From contig NZ_CP067101.1 in NCBI RefSeq assembly GCF_016616425.1, positions 806,001-870,000 on the forward strand: DNA of 64,000 nt, given 5' to 3'. Position numbers and translations under genes: made by a program. Positions 45,238-53,552 of this stretch are shown piece after piece (the stretch's first letter is position 1; every line of letters starts with the position of its first letter). Source of the stretch: Bradyrhizobium diazoefficiens (GTDB taxonomy: Bacteria > Pseudomonadota > Alphaproteobacteria > Rhizobiales > Xanthobacteraceae). The notes under the pieces were generated by a model. That model made no database searches and was not told where the DNA came from. It was given only the letters and a program-made list of their open reading frames with translations.

Positions 45238-47052
45238 ATGTGTGCCGTGGCGTTGCGTCAGTCTCGTTCGGGAGTAGCGGGCGTCCCCGGCGCCCGCAAA
45301 GCAGCGATTCCCGATTACATCGAGCCCTGCGACCCCACACTGCGCGAGAGTCCACCGCGCGGGGCCGACTGGGTCTACGAGATCAAGGCCGACGGATACC
45401 GCGCGCAACTGCATCGCGATGACGCGAATATCAAGGTCTATTCGCGCACCGGGCTCGACTGGACCGAGCAGTTTTCTTCGATCGGAGCCGCGGCTCACGA
45501 CCTGAACGCGAAGACGGTGATCATCGATGGCGAGGCCGTGGTGTATGGCAGTGGCGGCCTGCCCGACTTTCAGCAGCTCAGGCGCGAGCTCGGGCCGAAG
45601 CGGAGCGAGCGTGTCCGCTACCACGCCTTCGATCTCCTGTACCTCGACGGCTACGATCTGCGCGACGTCGCATATGAAGGCCGCAAGCGTTTGCTGCAGG
45701 ACCTACTTAAGGGCGCACCCGAGACTTTCATCTACGTCGAAGCGCTCGAGGCCGACGGCAAGGTGATCTTCGAGAAGGGCTGCAAGCTTGGCCTGGAGGG
45801 ACTCGTCGCCAAGCGGCTCGGGCGGCCGTACCGTTCGGGTCGGCAGGAGAGCTGGATCAAGCTGAAGTGCAAGAAGAGCGAGACGTTTCCGATCGTCGCC
45901 TTCGTCGAAAAACTGGGAGCGCATCCGCGCAAGATCGCCTCGCTCTACGTGGGCCGTCGCGAGAACGGCAAGCTTCTCTACGCGGGCAAGGTCCGCACCG
46001 GATACACGGAGACGACCGCGCGCGAACTTCGCGAGCGGCTGGATCCGCTGATCCGCCGGGCGTCACCGCTCGATGTTCGCGTGAACAAGCCGAAGGCGAC
46101 CTGGGTCGAGCCGACCGTGCCGGCCGAGGTGGAGTATGGTGCGCTGACCGACGACGGGCTGCTGCGCGAAGCCGTATTCAAAGGGCTCCGCGAAGACCTT
46201 GCGGTGCGCAAGGTCAAGGCACCACGGCTGGTGCCCGGCTCCGGAGGACAGCGGAAGCTGGGGGTGCCTGCGGCAAACATCCTCCAGCTTCTTCCGGATG
46301 CCGTGGTGCCTTCCAAGGAACAGCTCGCGCACTACTGGAAGCGGGTCTGGAGGAAGGCGCTGCCTCATCTGCGGCATCGCCCGCTCAAGCTGGTGCGGCA
46401 CGTCCACGGCACCACGTTCTACCACAAGGGTCCGCTGCCGAAGGATATCCCGGAGGCGGTGCACCAGCTGCGCATCGAGAAACGCGAGGGCGGCCAGGGC
46501 ACGCGACTGTGGGTCGACAGTCTGGATGGCCTGCTCGGCCTCGTCGAGATCGGCGCCGTCGAGCTGCACCCGTGGAATTCGACAGCCGAGGACTTCGAGC
46601 ACGCCGACCGCATCGTCATCGACCTCGATCCCGGCGAGGACGTGGAATGGGAGGCGGTCGCCGATGCCGCGCTGGAGCTCCGCGCGCTCATGAAGCGCGA
46701 GGGCTTCGACACCTGGCCCAAACTGAGCGGCGGCAAGGGCGTCCATCTGATGGCGCCGCTTGACGAGCCGATGCTGCACGACCGCGCGCATCGCATCGCC
46801 CGCAGCCTCTGCGCCGAGTTCGCCGCCCGCGACGCGGACCGGTACATCCTCTCGGCGCAAGCGCGGCGGAGGGGGCGGATCTTTCTCGACTACTTGCGCA
46901 ACGGACGCGGGACGACCGCCATCGGCACCTATTCGCCGCGGGCGCGCGAGCACTTTCCGATCGCCGCGCCGGTGACCTGGGCGCGCATCGAACGAGGGAT
47001 CAGCCCGGACGCATTCACGATCGAGAACCCGTTCCGGGTGAAGAGGAGGTGA
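45238..47052 (+). CDS. ligD: LigD: ATP-dependent DNA ligase fused to polymerase domain
   Basis: A 604-aa protein. The ligase domain (~25-310) has the adenylated Lys in YEIKADGYRAQ (~51) and later motifs IIDGEAVVY, GLEGLVAKRL and WIKLKCKK. The polymerase/primase domain (~335-600) has HPWNSTAEDFEHADRIVIDLDPGE in pieces, with the metal-binding Asp pair in DLDPG, and LSGGKGVHLMAPL. There is no N-terminal phosphoesterase domain, so it is a two-domain LigD. With Ku (31921-32847) it performs end joining. The next gene starts 2 nt after the stop, so ligD heads an operon. Confidence 0.92.
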   Translation: MCAVALRQSRSGVAGVPGARKAAIPDYIEPCDPTLRESPPRGADWVYEIKADGYRAQLHRDDANIKVYSRTGLDWTEQFSSIGAAAHDLNAKTVIIDGEAVVYGSGGLPDFQQLRRELGPKRSERVRYHAFDLLYLDGYDLRDVAYEGRKRLLQDLLKGAPETFIYVEALEADGKVIFEKGCKLGLEGLVAKRLGRPYRSGRQESWIKLKCKKSETFPIVAFVEKLGAHPRKIASLYVGRRENGKLLYAGKVRTGYTETTARELRERLDPLIRRASPLDVRVNKPKATWVEPTVPAEVEYGALTDDGLLREAVFKGLREDLAVRKVKAPRLVPGSGGQRKLGVPAANILQLLPDAVVPSKEQLAHYWKRVWRKALPHLRHRPLKLVRHVHGTTFYHKGPLPKDIPEAVHQLRIEKREGGQGTRLWVDSLDGLLGLVEIGAVELHPWNSTAEDFEHADRIVIDLDPGEDVEWEAVADAALELRALMKREGFDTWPKLSGGKGVHLMAPLDEPMLHDRAHRIARSLCAEFAARDADRYILSAQARRRGRIFLDYLRNGRGTTAIGTYSPRAREHFPIAAPVTWARIERGISPDAFTIENPFRVKRR

Positions 47053-47054
47053 CC

Positions 47055-47552
47055 ATGGCGGACGCATTCGACCGCTGGATCGAGTGGGCCAACAACCGGC
47101 CCGGCCAAAGACCTGGGCTTGCGTCCGACGTCCACGCCAGCGTGATGTCTCTGGATACACAGGATCGTACCGACCGACAAAAGGTCAATGCCGCCGTGGA
47201 GCATCGGGCCGAACTGCGTCGAACGGGACGGACCGCGTGGATCTATCTCGACGACTTCGACCGCGGAACACGGCGGACGATCGGCGATCCCGAATGGGTG
47301 AAGGTGTTCGCGTCCGCCGAAGCCGCCGATAGATGGTTCCACAAGCACGATCCGGAAGGCGTCGCGTGGGAGTACGAGATAGAAGGCGGGCCGCGGCAAG
47401 CGTCGGTCTGGATCTTCCTCTCCGCCGAAGGCTCCAGAGAAATCGGCGACCCGGGCTGGATCAAGCTGTTCGCCACGGAACGGGCCGCCGAGAAATGGCT
47501 TGAGCAGAACGCTCCGACCCGCCAGTCTTGGGAATATCCGGTCGAGGAGTGA
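47055..47552 (+). CDS. Protein with tandem duplicated domain, in the ligD operon
   Basis: A 165-aa protein with AGGAGG before the ATG at 47055. The C-terminal 105 residues contain two copies of a ~45-residue unit: WIYLDDFDRGTRRTIGDPEW...VKVFASAEAADRWFHKHDPEG...AWEYEIE and VWIFLSAEGSREIGDPGWIKLF...ATERAAEKWLEQNAPT...SWEYPVEE. Shared positions include W-I-L, IGDP-W-K-F, A-E-AA-W and WEY. It lies between LigD (2 nt) and the PIN-WYL gene (3 nt), implying a shared function. Family unknown to me. Confidence 0.75.
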   Translation: MADAFDRWIEWANNRPGQRPGLASDVHASVMSLDTQDRTDRQKVNAAVEHRAELRRTGRTAWIYLDDFDRGTRRTIGDPEWVKVFASAEAADRWFHKHDPEGVAWEYEIEGGPRQASVWIFLSAEGSREIGDPGWIKLFATERAAEKWLEQNAPTRQSWEYPVEE

Positions 47553-47555
47553 GAC

Positions 47556-48281
47556 GTGAGCACGTTCGTGGACAGCTCGCTCTGGTTCGCCGCCGCCTCT
47601 GCGCGCGACCGCAACAACGGGCTCGCCAAGTCCATTCTGCTCAGCCTCGATGGATGGAGGCTAACGGACCATGTGCTCGCCGAAACCTGGCAACTGCTGT
47701 CGGCAAGGTTCGGCAGAGAAGTGGCGGAGACGTTTTGGGAGCGCCTGCGGCAGTCCGGCGCCGTCGTCGAGCCCGTCACGTCCAGCGATCTGGAAGCGGC
47801 TTCTCGGATCGAGGCCAGTTGTCCGGACGAAGACTATTCGCTCGTCGACCGCACCAGCTTCGCCGTCATGGAACGGCTCGGCATCACACGGGCCGCATCC
47901 TTCAGCCCCTCCTTCTCGACCTACCGCTACGGCCGCCGCAAGCAGGCTTTCCAGATCGTTCGCTCGGGCCACAGCGCTGCGTTCGCGGCCCTGAGGGAAG
48001 CCATGCTTCACCGCAGATCCGTTCGGTTGAACTATTCGGGCAAAGAACTGGAGGTCTGCCCGTACATCCTCGGCCACGCTGTCGGGGAAGAGCGGGCCTT
48101 CGTCTTGGTCGTGGATGGGCCTGGCGAGCGGAAGGAATCAAGACGGGGACGTTGGATGTGCCTGCGGCTCGCGAAGATCGAAAGCATCGAGGCTCTCGAC
48201 TGCCCGTGGATCGACCGGCCATTTCCTGGGCCGGTTCAGCGATGTGTCGATCAGGTGCATCTGGACGTGCGCCAGCTGTAG
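47556..48281 (+). CDS. PIN-domain nuclease fused to a WYL-like domain
   Basis: A 241-aa protein from GTG 47556 behind GAGGAG. Residues 1-135 are a VapC-like PIN domain: FVDSSLW with the first Asp, Glu in LAETWQLL, Asp residues in DEDYSLVDRTSF, then YRYGRRKQAF. The usual FDxDF acidic site reads FSPSF, so one acidic ligand is lost. Residues ~145-240 (AAFAALREAMLHRRSVRLNYSG, EVCPYILGHAVGEERAFVLVV, CLRLAKIESIEALD) fit a WYL-like ligand-binding domain. No antitoxin gene is adjacent. Co-transcription with LigD suggests a role in DNA damage or conflict. Confidence 0.7.
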   Translation: MSTFVDSSLWFAAASARDRNNGLAKSILLSLDGWRLTDHVLAETWQLLSARFGREVAETFWERLRQSGAVVEPVTSSDLEAASRIEASCPDEDYSLVDRTSFAVMERLGITRAASFSPSFSTYRYGRRKQAFQIVRSGHSAAFAALREAMLHRRSVRLNYSGKELEVCPYILGHAVGEERAFVLVVDGPGERKESRRGRWMCLRLAKIESIEALDCPWIDRPFPGPVQRCVDQVHLDVRQL

Positions 48282-48367
48282 GGCAAGGACGCCGGCGGGC
48301 CTGCGGAAAGCTGCGATGCTGGTGAAGTTGCCTGAGCGCCAGCAGGCCTGCGGGGCCACTCGTCTGC

Positions 48368-48565
48368 TCACGCAGCGTCCAGGCCACGATGCTCGTCGAT
48401 CGGCGAGCTGGCCGAGCGGCGGAGCCTACCGGCTTCCTCGCTGCCGCATCTGGTGCATCTGAAGGTCACCTCTCGGTCCGAAAATGTGCTCCTGTGAGAC
48501 CCGACAGCCATGGGCCAAGCACCGCATCTTGGACACTTCACCAGCAGGTCATCGGTCTCGATCAT
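48368..48565 (-). CDS. Small zinc-ribbon protein
   Basis: A 65-aa protein from ATG 48565 (MIETDDLLVKCPRCGAWPMA). CPRC and CTRCGSE, about 28 residues apart, form a zinc ribbon. A longer upstream frame has no coding character. Function unknown. Confidence 0.6.
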   Translation of the reverse strand: MIETDDLLVKCPRCGAWPMAVGSHRSTFSDREVTFRCTRCGSEEAGRLRRSASSPIDEHRGLDAA

Positions 48566-48810
48566 CTCGAACGCTCCTCGGCTGCGCCCCCCGGCGCGCC
48601 AACGTGCCTTCACCGAAGCCGTTCCTCGCCGAACGCGCAGAATTGCCATCGTCTGTCGCCCTCCGCCAGCGATCACCGCCATCACCCGCAGGCGGAGCGA
48701 ACCTGACGTATTCGTCTCGAAAACGCCGTGAATTGCTCGAATCTCGAATACCTCGGGAAGCTTTTTCGTGCGAGATACTCCGCCTGATTGATTCGACTTC
48801 TTGGGACGCG

Positions 48811-49707
48811 ATGCTATCGACCCCGATGGATCTGGCAACAATGGCCGAGGCCTTGACCCGGTCGGCCGACTACCGGGTGCTGCGGCGCTTGATAGCCCGC
48901 CCGGTGTCCCAGCCGGGCGTCGCGCAGGATTGCAAAACCGGGATTCTGCTGGACACCGAGACGACCGGCCTCGACCACGCCAAGGACGAGATCATCGAGC
49001 TCGGGATGGTCAAGTTCGACTACACGTCGGACGGGCGGATCGTCGGCGTCCGGGACACGTTCTCCGCCTTCAACGAACCGAGTGCGCCGATTTCCGCGGA
49101 AGTGACGGCACTCACCGGCATCACCAACGAAATGGTTGCCGGTCACAAATTCGACGATGCCGCCGTCATGGCCTTCGCCGACAGTGCAGCTATCACGATT
49201 GCCCACAACAGCGCTTTCGACAGGAAGTTCGCCGAACGCTACTGGCCCGTCTTCGAGCACAAGGCCTGGGGCTGCAGCATGAACGAGATCGACTGGCGCA
49301 AACACGGCTTCGCGGGGGCGCAGCTCGGCTACCTTCTGAACGGCGCCGGCTTCTTCCACCAGGCGCACCGGGCCGTCGACGATTGCCATGCCTTGCTGGA
49401 AGTTCTCGCGTTCGAGCTTCCGGCCACCGGGGCGCCGGCGCTCGCGCTCCTGCTCCAGACCGCCCGCAAGCCGACGCTGCGGGTCTGGGCGGAGCAGACC
49501 GCATTCGAGCTCAAGGACTCCTTGAAGCGCAGGGGCTACCGCTGGAACGACGGCAGCGACGGGAGACCCAAGTCGTGGTTCATAGACGTGGACGAAGCCG
49601 CTCTCGACGATGAGATCGCATTCCTTAGGGCCGAGATCTACATGCGCGACGTCGAGCCCAGCGTGCAGAGGCTGACCGCGTTTACACGGTTCTCCGCCAG
49701 AGACTAG
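48811..49707 (+). CDS. DEDDh 3'-5' exonuclease (DnaQ-like)
   Basis: A 298-aa protein from ATG 48811 (MLSTPMDLATMAEAL); ATG 48826 is the alternative. Exo motifs: ILLDTETTGLDHAKDEIIELG (Asp, Glu), ITIAHNSAFDRKFAERYW (Asp) and HQAHRAVDDCHALLEVL (His, Asp). The C-terminal ~80 residues (RKPTLRVWAEQTAFELKDSLKRRGYRW in pieces) resemble the extra domain of exonuclease-type repair proteins. It is likely a DNA-processing enzyme. Confidence 0.85.
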   Translation: MLSTPMDLATMAEALTRSADYRVLRRLIARPVSQPGVAQDCKTGILLDTETTGLDHAKDEIIELGMVKFDYTSDGRIVGVRDTFSAFNEPSAPISAEVTALTGITNEMVAGHKFDDAAVMAFADSAAITIAHNSAFDRKFAERYWPVFEHKAWGCSMNEIDWRKHGFAGAQLGYLLNGAGFFHQAHRAVDDCHALLEVLAFELPATGAPALALLLQTARKPTLRVWAEQTAFELKDSLKRRGYRWNDGSDGRPKSWFIDVDEAALDDEIAFLRAEIYMRDVEPSVQRLTAFTRFSARD

Positions 49708-49864
49708 GCCGTTTGCCCACACTTGACGTGAGGCGAAAGCTAGGCCCGCTTTGCTCCTATCGCGACCAAGTTCCTGCTGCAGCGCAATTCGTCGCGATGG
49801 GCCAATTCCTGAGGTGGCACGCGACGTCGGTCCGCGCGTTGAAGCACGCGCGGACCGGTTCGCG

Positions 49865-50194
49865 TCAGTCCTTCTCGCCCGCCTCTTTGGCGGCGCTCTC
49901 GGCGGCGTTCTCCAACACCTTGCCCGTCATCGCGTCAACTCCAACCTCGATCGTCTTGGAGCCCTGCTTGACGTCGAAAGAATAGCGCAGGCCGCTGCCG
50001 CCGCCTTCCTTCTCAAGCTCCTCGTGGACGATCTTGCCGCCTGGCCGGGCCTTGAGCGCGATCTGACGGGCCTCCGGCATGGTGATCTTCGCATCCTTCA
50101 CGACGCCATGGCTTGCGGCGAACGCAGGGACGGCCCCCATCGTCATGCCGGCGACGGCGGCTGTGAGTGTCAAACGGGTCACTATCTTGATCAT
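49865..50194 (-). CDS. PepSY-domain periplasmic protein
   Basis: A 109-aa protein from ATG 50194 with a signal peptide (MIKIVTRLTLTAAVAGMTMG...AFAA). The PepSY domain has ITMPEARQIALKARPGGKIVHEEL and LRYSFDVKQGSKTIEVGVDAMTGKVLE in pieces. Such small PepSY proteins often accompany two-component systems and may sense cations or bind an enzyme. It lies downstream of the histidine kinase on the same strand. Confidence 0.85.
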   Translation of the reverse strand: MIKIVTRLTLTAAVAGMTMGAVPAFAASHGVVKDAKITMPEARQIALKARPGGKIVHEELEKEGGGSGLRYSFDVKQGSKTIEVGVDAMTGKVLENAAESAAKEAGEKD

Positions 50195-50541
50195 CTTAAC
50201 CCTCTTTATGAATGCCCGCGAACGGCCGCAGGCGTGTGTCCGCTTATGGCCTATGGCACCTCGCCGCAGCCTTACCGCCGCTATACAGATATCCAATCTT
50301 GGCACGTGCAAACGCGAGCCAAGGGTCCAGCGGACGTACGAGTGGACGAAGGCGGCTGAGTAGCTGCGAGCGTCAGCAAGACTCCGCGGCCAGAGCGCCA
50401 CGCGAACGTCGGGCGGCGAGGCTGGAGCAACAATAACTCGCCACAACGAGAAGATCGAAAGGGCTGTGCACTCGATCTGCAAGGAATGCTGAGGGCCAAG
50501 GCGGGTCCGACCGCCTTCGCGACTGCGGCACGTACCCGGAG
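50195..50541. other. Intergenic between histidine kinase and PepSY gene
   Basis: A 347-bp stretch with no supported gene. It probably contains the PepSY promoter, possibly a target of the adjacent response regulator. No direct repeat stands out by eye. Confidence 0.45.
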
Positions 50542-51891
50542 TCATTGACGATCCGCAGGGAAGCACATGCTGACGCGCAAACCCGGATCCGCGTCCTCCG
50601 CGGTGACATCAATCGCATGCAGGTCGGCGACCGCTCTGACCAGGCTCAGTCCCAGACCGCTGCCTGGGGTGCCGTGGCTTTCCGGCAGGCGGTGGAAGCG
50701 GTTGAAGACGCGCTCGCGCTCGGCAACCGGAATGCCACGACCATTGTCCGAGACGCTGCCGAGGATCTGGGCCCCGTCGCGATGAAGATCCATCGAGATC
50801 AGCGTGCCTGATTCGTTATGCTGGATCGCGTTCTCGACCAGGTTCGCCAACATCTGGGTGAGCAGTTCGCGATCGCCCGTGATGGCGATGCCGGATGCTA
50901 TTGACGTGGCAAGTGAATGCCCGGCGTCCTCGGCGGCGGGTGAGAATGCCTCGGCAACCGTGGTGAAAATCTCACTCAGGTCGACCACGGCAAATCCGGA
51001 GCGACGGGTGCCCGCCTCGATTTGCGCGACGCGCAACAACGCCGAGAACGTAGAGAGGATCTCGTCGACTTGCGCGACCGCAGATTCCAGTTCTCGGTTG
51101 CTGGTGCGCTCCGGATCGTTCAAGGCCGATTCCAGCCGCTGGCGCAAACGCGCAAGCGGGGTCTTCAACTGATGGGCCAGATCGGCTGAGACCTCGCGCA
51201 GGCTTTCCATCAGTTCGCGTATCCGGTCGAGCATCCGGTTCAAGGTGTCCGAAAGGCGGTCGAAATCGTCGTTCGAGCCACGCACCGGGATGCGCTGCGA
51301 AAGGTCGCCGGCTATGATCGCTTCTGCAGTGCGCCGGATGGTTTCTACCCGTCGGAGCAGGACGATGCTGAGCGCGAACCCACCTGCCGTCCCAAGCACC
51401 AGCACGGCCCCAAAAGCCGAAAGGAAGCTGTCCAGAATGGACCGCTTCACTTGCTCGACCTCCTCGGGATCCCCAGCCACTGCGGCGGAAATGCCCGGAT
51501 CGAGGCCGACGAGCAGAAAACGACGGCGTCCCTGATCGCCGTCAGCTTCGACATAATCGAGCATGGACCAGCCCGTCTGGCTGGGCCAGCGCAAGAGATG
51601 GCCTGCCACCTCGCGACCATCGGCAATGACACCATAGTCGAGAGCGCCGTTCGGGTGTACTCGCTCGCGCGAGTTTACGGCCTCGGTCAGCTTGCTCAGG
51701 CCGCCGGCGCGGTACGCCGCGCTCAGTGCGTGCATTTCTGCTTCGATCCGAAGGTCGAGGCCGTGCGCCAGAGAATGTGCTGCAATGAGGTAAATGATGG
51801 TGCCGAGCAGGGCCAGCGAGACTGCGAATCCACCCACGAAGATCGCGGTGACCCGGAATGCGGTGGTTCCAAGGACGTCAGGCGGGCGCAC
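50542..51891 (-). CDS. Two-component sensor histidine kinase
   Basis: A 449-aa protein. TM1 (~12-38) and TM2 (~160-182) flank a ~120-residue periplasmic sensor. A HAMP domain follows (LRRVETIRRTAEAIIAGDLSQRI). The H-box is SADLAHQLKTPLARL, the N-box ANLVENAIQHN and the G-boxes DNGRGIP and GSGLGLSLV. Its start overlaps the response-regulator stop by 14 bp, so the two are co-expressed. Confidence 0.92.
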   Translation of the reverse strand: MRPPDVLGTTAFRVTAIFVGGFAVSLALLGTIIYLIAAHSLAHGLDLRIEAEMHALSAAYRAGGLSKLTEAVNSRERVHPNGALDYGVIADGREVAGHLLRWPSQTGWSMLDYVEADGDQGRRRFLLVGLDPGISAAVAGDPEEVEQVKRSILDSFLSAFGAVLVLGTAGGFALSIVLLRRVETIRRTAEAIIAGDLSQRIPVRGSNDDFDRLSDTLNRMLDRIRELMESLREVSADLAHQLKTPLARLRQRLESALNDPERTSNRELESAVAQVDEILSTFSALLRVAQIEAGTRRSGFAVVDLSEIFTTVAEAFSPAAEDAGHSLATSIASGIAITGDRELLTQMLANLVENAIQHNESGTLISMDLHRDGAQILGSVSDNGRGIPVAERERVFNRFHRLPESHGTPGSGLGLSLVRAVADLHAIDVTAEDADPGLRVSMCFPADRQ

Positions 51892-52549
51892 GGAGCAAGT
51901 AGCCTGAGCCGCGGACGGTGTGGATCAGTTCGGACTCGAACCCGCGGTCGACCTTGGCTCGCAGCCGGCTGACATGCGTCTCCACGATGTTCGTCTTCGG
52001 ATCGAAATGGAAGTCCCAGACCATTTCGAGGAGCATCGTGCGAGTAAGGACGCGTCCGGCATGGCGCATCAGGCATTCCAGCAGCTTGAATTCGCGCGGC
52101 TGCAGTTCGATTGCGCGCCCCTCGCGCGCCACTTCGCGCCGGATCAGATCTAGTTCGAGGTCGCCGATGCGCAAAACCGTTTCAATGCCAGCCGGTCGCC
52201 GTCCCAGTGCGTGGACGCGCGCGAGCAACTCGGCCATCGCGAATGGCTTGACGAGATAGTCGTCCCCACCCGCGTTCAGACCCTCTACCCGGTCGTCAAT
52301 GCCGTCCAGGTTGGTCACGAACAGGACTGGAGATGTCTTTCCCCGATCTCGCAGCAGCTTGACGACGGAGAGCCCGTCGAGGCCGGGCAGCATCCGGTCG
52401 ACCACGATCACGTCGTAGTTCCCGGCATCCGCGAGCGCGAGGCCACGTCTCCCGTCCACGCTGCACTCGACTGCGTGTCCTTGCTTCGAAAGCGCTTCGA
52501 CGATCTGCGTTTGGGTGTCCTCGTCGTCTTCGATGACAAGGATGTTCAT
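51878..52549 (-). CDS. OmpR-family response regulator
   Basis: A 223-aa protein from ATG 52549 (MNILVIEDDEDTQTQIVEAL). The receiver domain has acidic pair EDD, phospho-acceptor Asp in VIVDRMLPGLDGL (~52) and Lys in DYLVKPFA (~103). The C-terminal winged helix (~130-223) ends VDRGFESELIHTVRGSGYLLR in pieces. It pairs with the overlapping kinase gene and probably controls the PepSY, porin-like and COG4705 genes around it. Confidence 0.92.
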   Translation of the reverse strand: MNILVIEDDEDTQTQIVEALSKQGHAVECSVDGRRGLALADAGNYDVIVVDRMLPGLDGLSVVKLLRDRGKTSPVLFVTNLDGIDDRVEGLNAGGDDYLVKPFAMAELLARVHALGRRPAGIETVLRIGDLELDLIRREVAREGRAIELQPREFKLLECLMRHAGRVLTRTMLLEMVWDFHFDPKTNIVETHVSRLRAKVDRGFESELIHTVRGSGYLLRAPA

Positions 52550-52676
52550 GCGTGCCGCCTGTTGAAACTGCGCAAAACGATGTCTTCGTTTGCGCTGAGT
52601 GGTCCAAGTCTCCTGCACATTCGAAGCAATAAGCTTCGCGTTTGCGTCGACGCAGCTATCACGTCCGATCGCCTCG

Positions 52677-53423
52677 TTAGAACGTGAAGAGCACCGAAGT
52701 ATACCAAGAATATCGATCCGTTTGATCCGTGTTCTGAATTCCCCGTCGAACATAGCCGAGCAGGTGAAACGTCTTGTCGATGTCGTAGCGCAAGCCGAAG
52801 CCGAGACTGGTCGAGGCCGGGGTGCCCGTGCCATCCGCACCACGATGGAACAGCTCTCCGCCGACCTGGAGCTTCGGAGACAGCTGATAGGTCAGGACGC
52901 CCCCGCCCAAACACAGATTTTCGGACGAGCGGCTGCTCACGACGCATCCGCCGCCACCGAAGGAGGACCATCCACCACCCCAATCCTTCTGGATCCACAC
53001 CGGCAGAAGCAGCGACGTCGAACTGCTGCCGACCGAAGTTGATGGACTCGGGAGAAACACTCGCGGGAAGATCGCAACATCAAGCCCGAACGAGTCTTGA
53101 TGAAGAAATCGATACTTTGCCGCCAATTCGACGTTGCTGAGACCGACTCCGAGACTTCCTCCCGCAGGCCGGTCAAACCCAAAGGGGACCGTCGCGGTCA
53201 ACTGGAGATCGGGCGCAGCTCCGTAATTGAAGTCGATGCCGGACGCCCCGCTCAGTCCGCCGCTCGCGGCCTGGCCGCTATTGAACGTATAGATTTCGAA
53301 ATGCTTGTAGTCCGTGGGCTCGGGGTCGTCCGACACGAAGGGCGGACCGGCCACGGCCGGATGCAGGCCAGCGGCGGCCAGAACCGCAGCAATGGTACAA
53401 GCGGCCCTGCGTAGGGCGCTCAT
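52677..53423 (-). CDS. Outer-membrane beta-barrel protein
   Basis: A 248-aa protein from ATG 53423 (MSALRRAACTIAAVLAAAGLHP) with a signal peptide cleaved near AVAG. Alternating strands with aromatic residues (YKHFEIYTF, LQLTATVPFGF, VELAAKYRFL, LGFGLRYDIDKTFHLLGYV in pieces) and a C-terminal Phe (SVLFTF) indicate an outer-membrane barrel, of the family annotated as meta-pathway phenol-degradation-like. Two Cys in the middle could form a loop disulfide. Confidence 0.8.
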   Translation of the reverse strand: MSALRRAACTIAAVLAAAGLHPAVAGPPFVSDDPEPTDYKHFEIYTFNSGQAASGGLSGASGIDFNYGAAPDLQLTATVPFGFDRPAGGSLGVGLSNVELAAKYRFLHQDSFGLDVAIFPRVFLPSPSTSVGSSSTSLLLPVWIQKDWGGGWSSFGGGGCVVSSRSSENLCLGGGVLTYQLSPKLQVGGELFHRGADGTGTPASTSLGFGLRYDIDKTFHLLGYVRRGIQNTDQTDRYSWYTSVLFTF

Positions 53424-53552
53424 GGGCGGCACTCCAAACGCTTGAACACGGGTGCTGATCGTACCATAGCTCTCAAATGCTGCTCGCTTCAACTTTCGCC
53501 CGGATGCGACGGGACGATACAAGGCTCGGCGGCAGCCCGCCGCGCGATTGGG

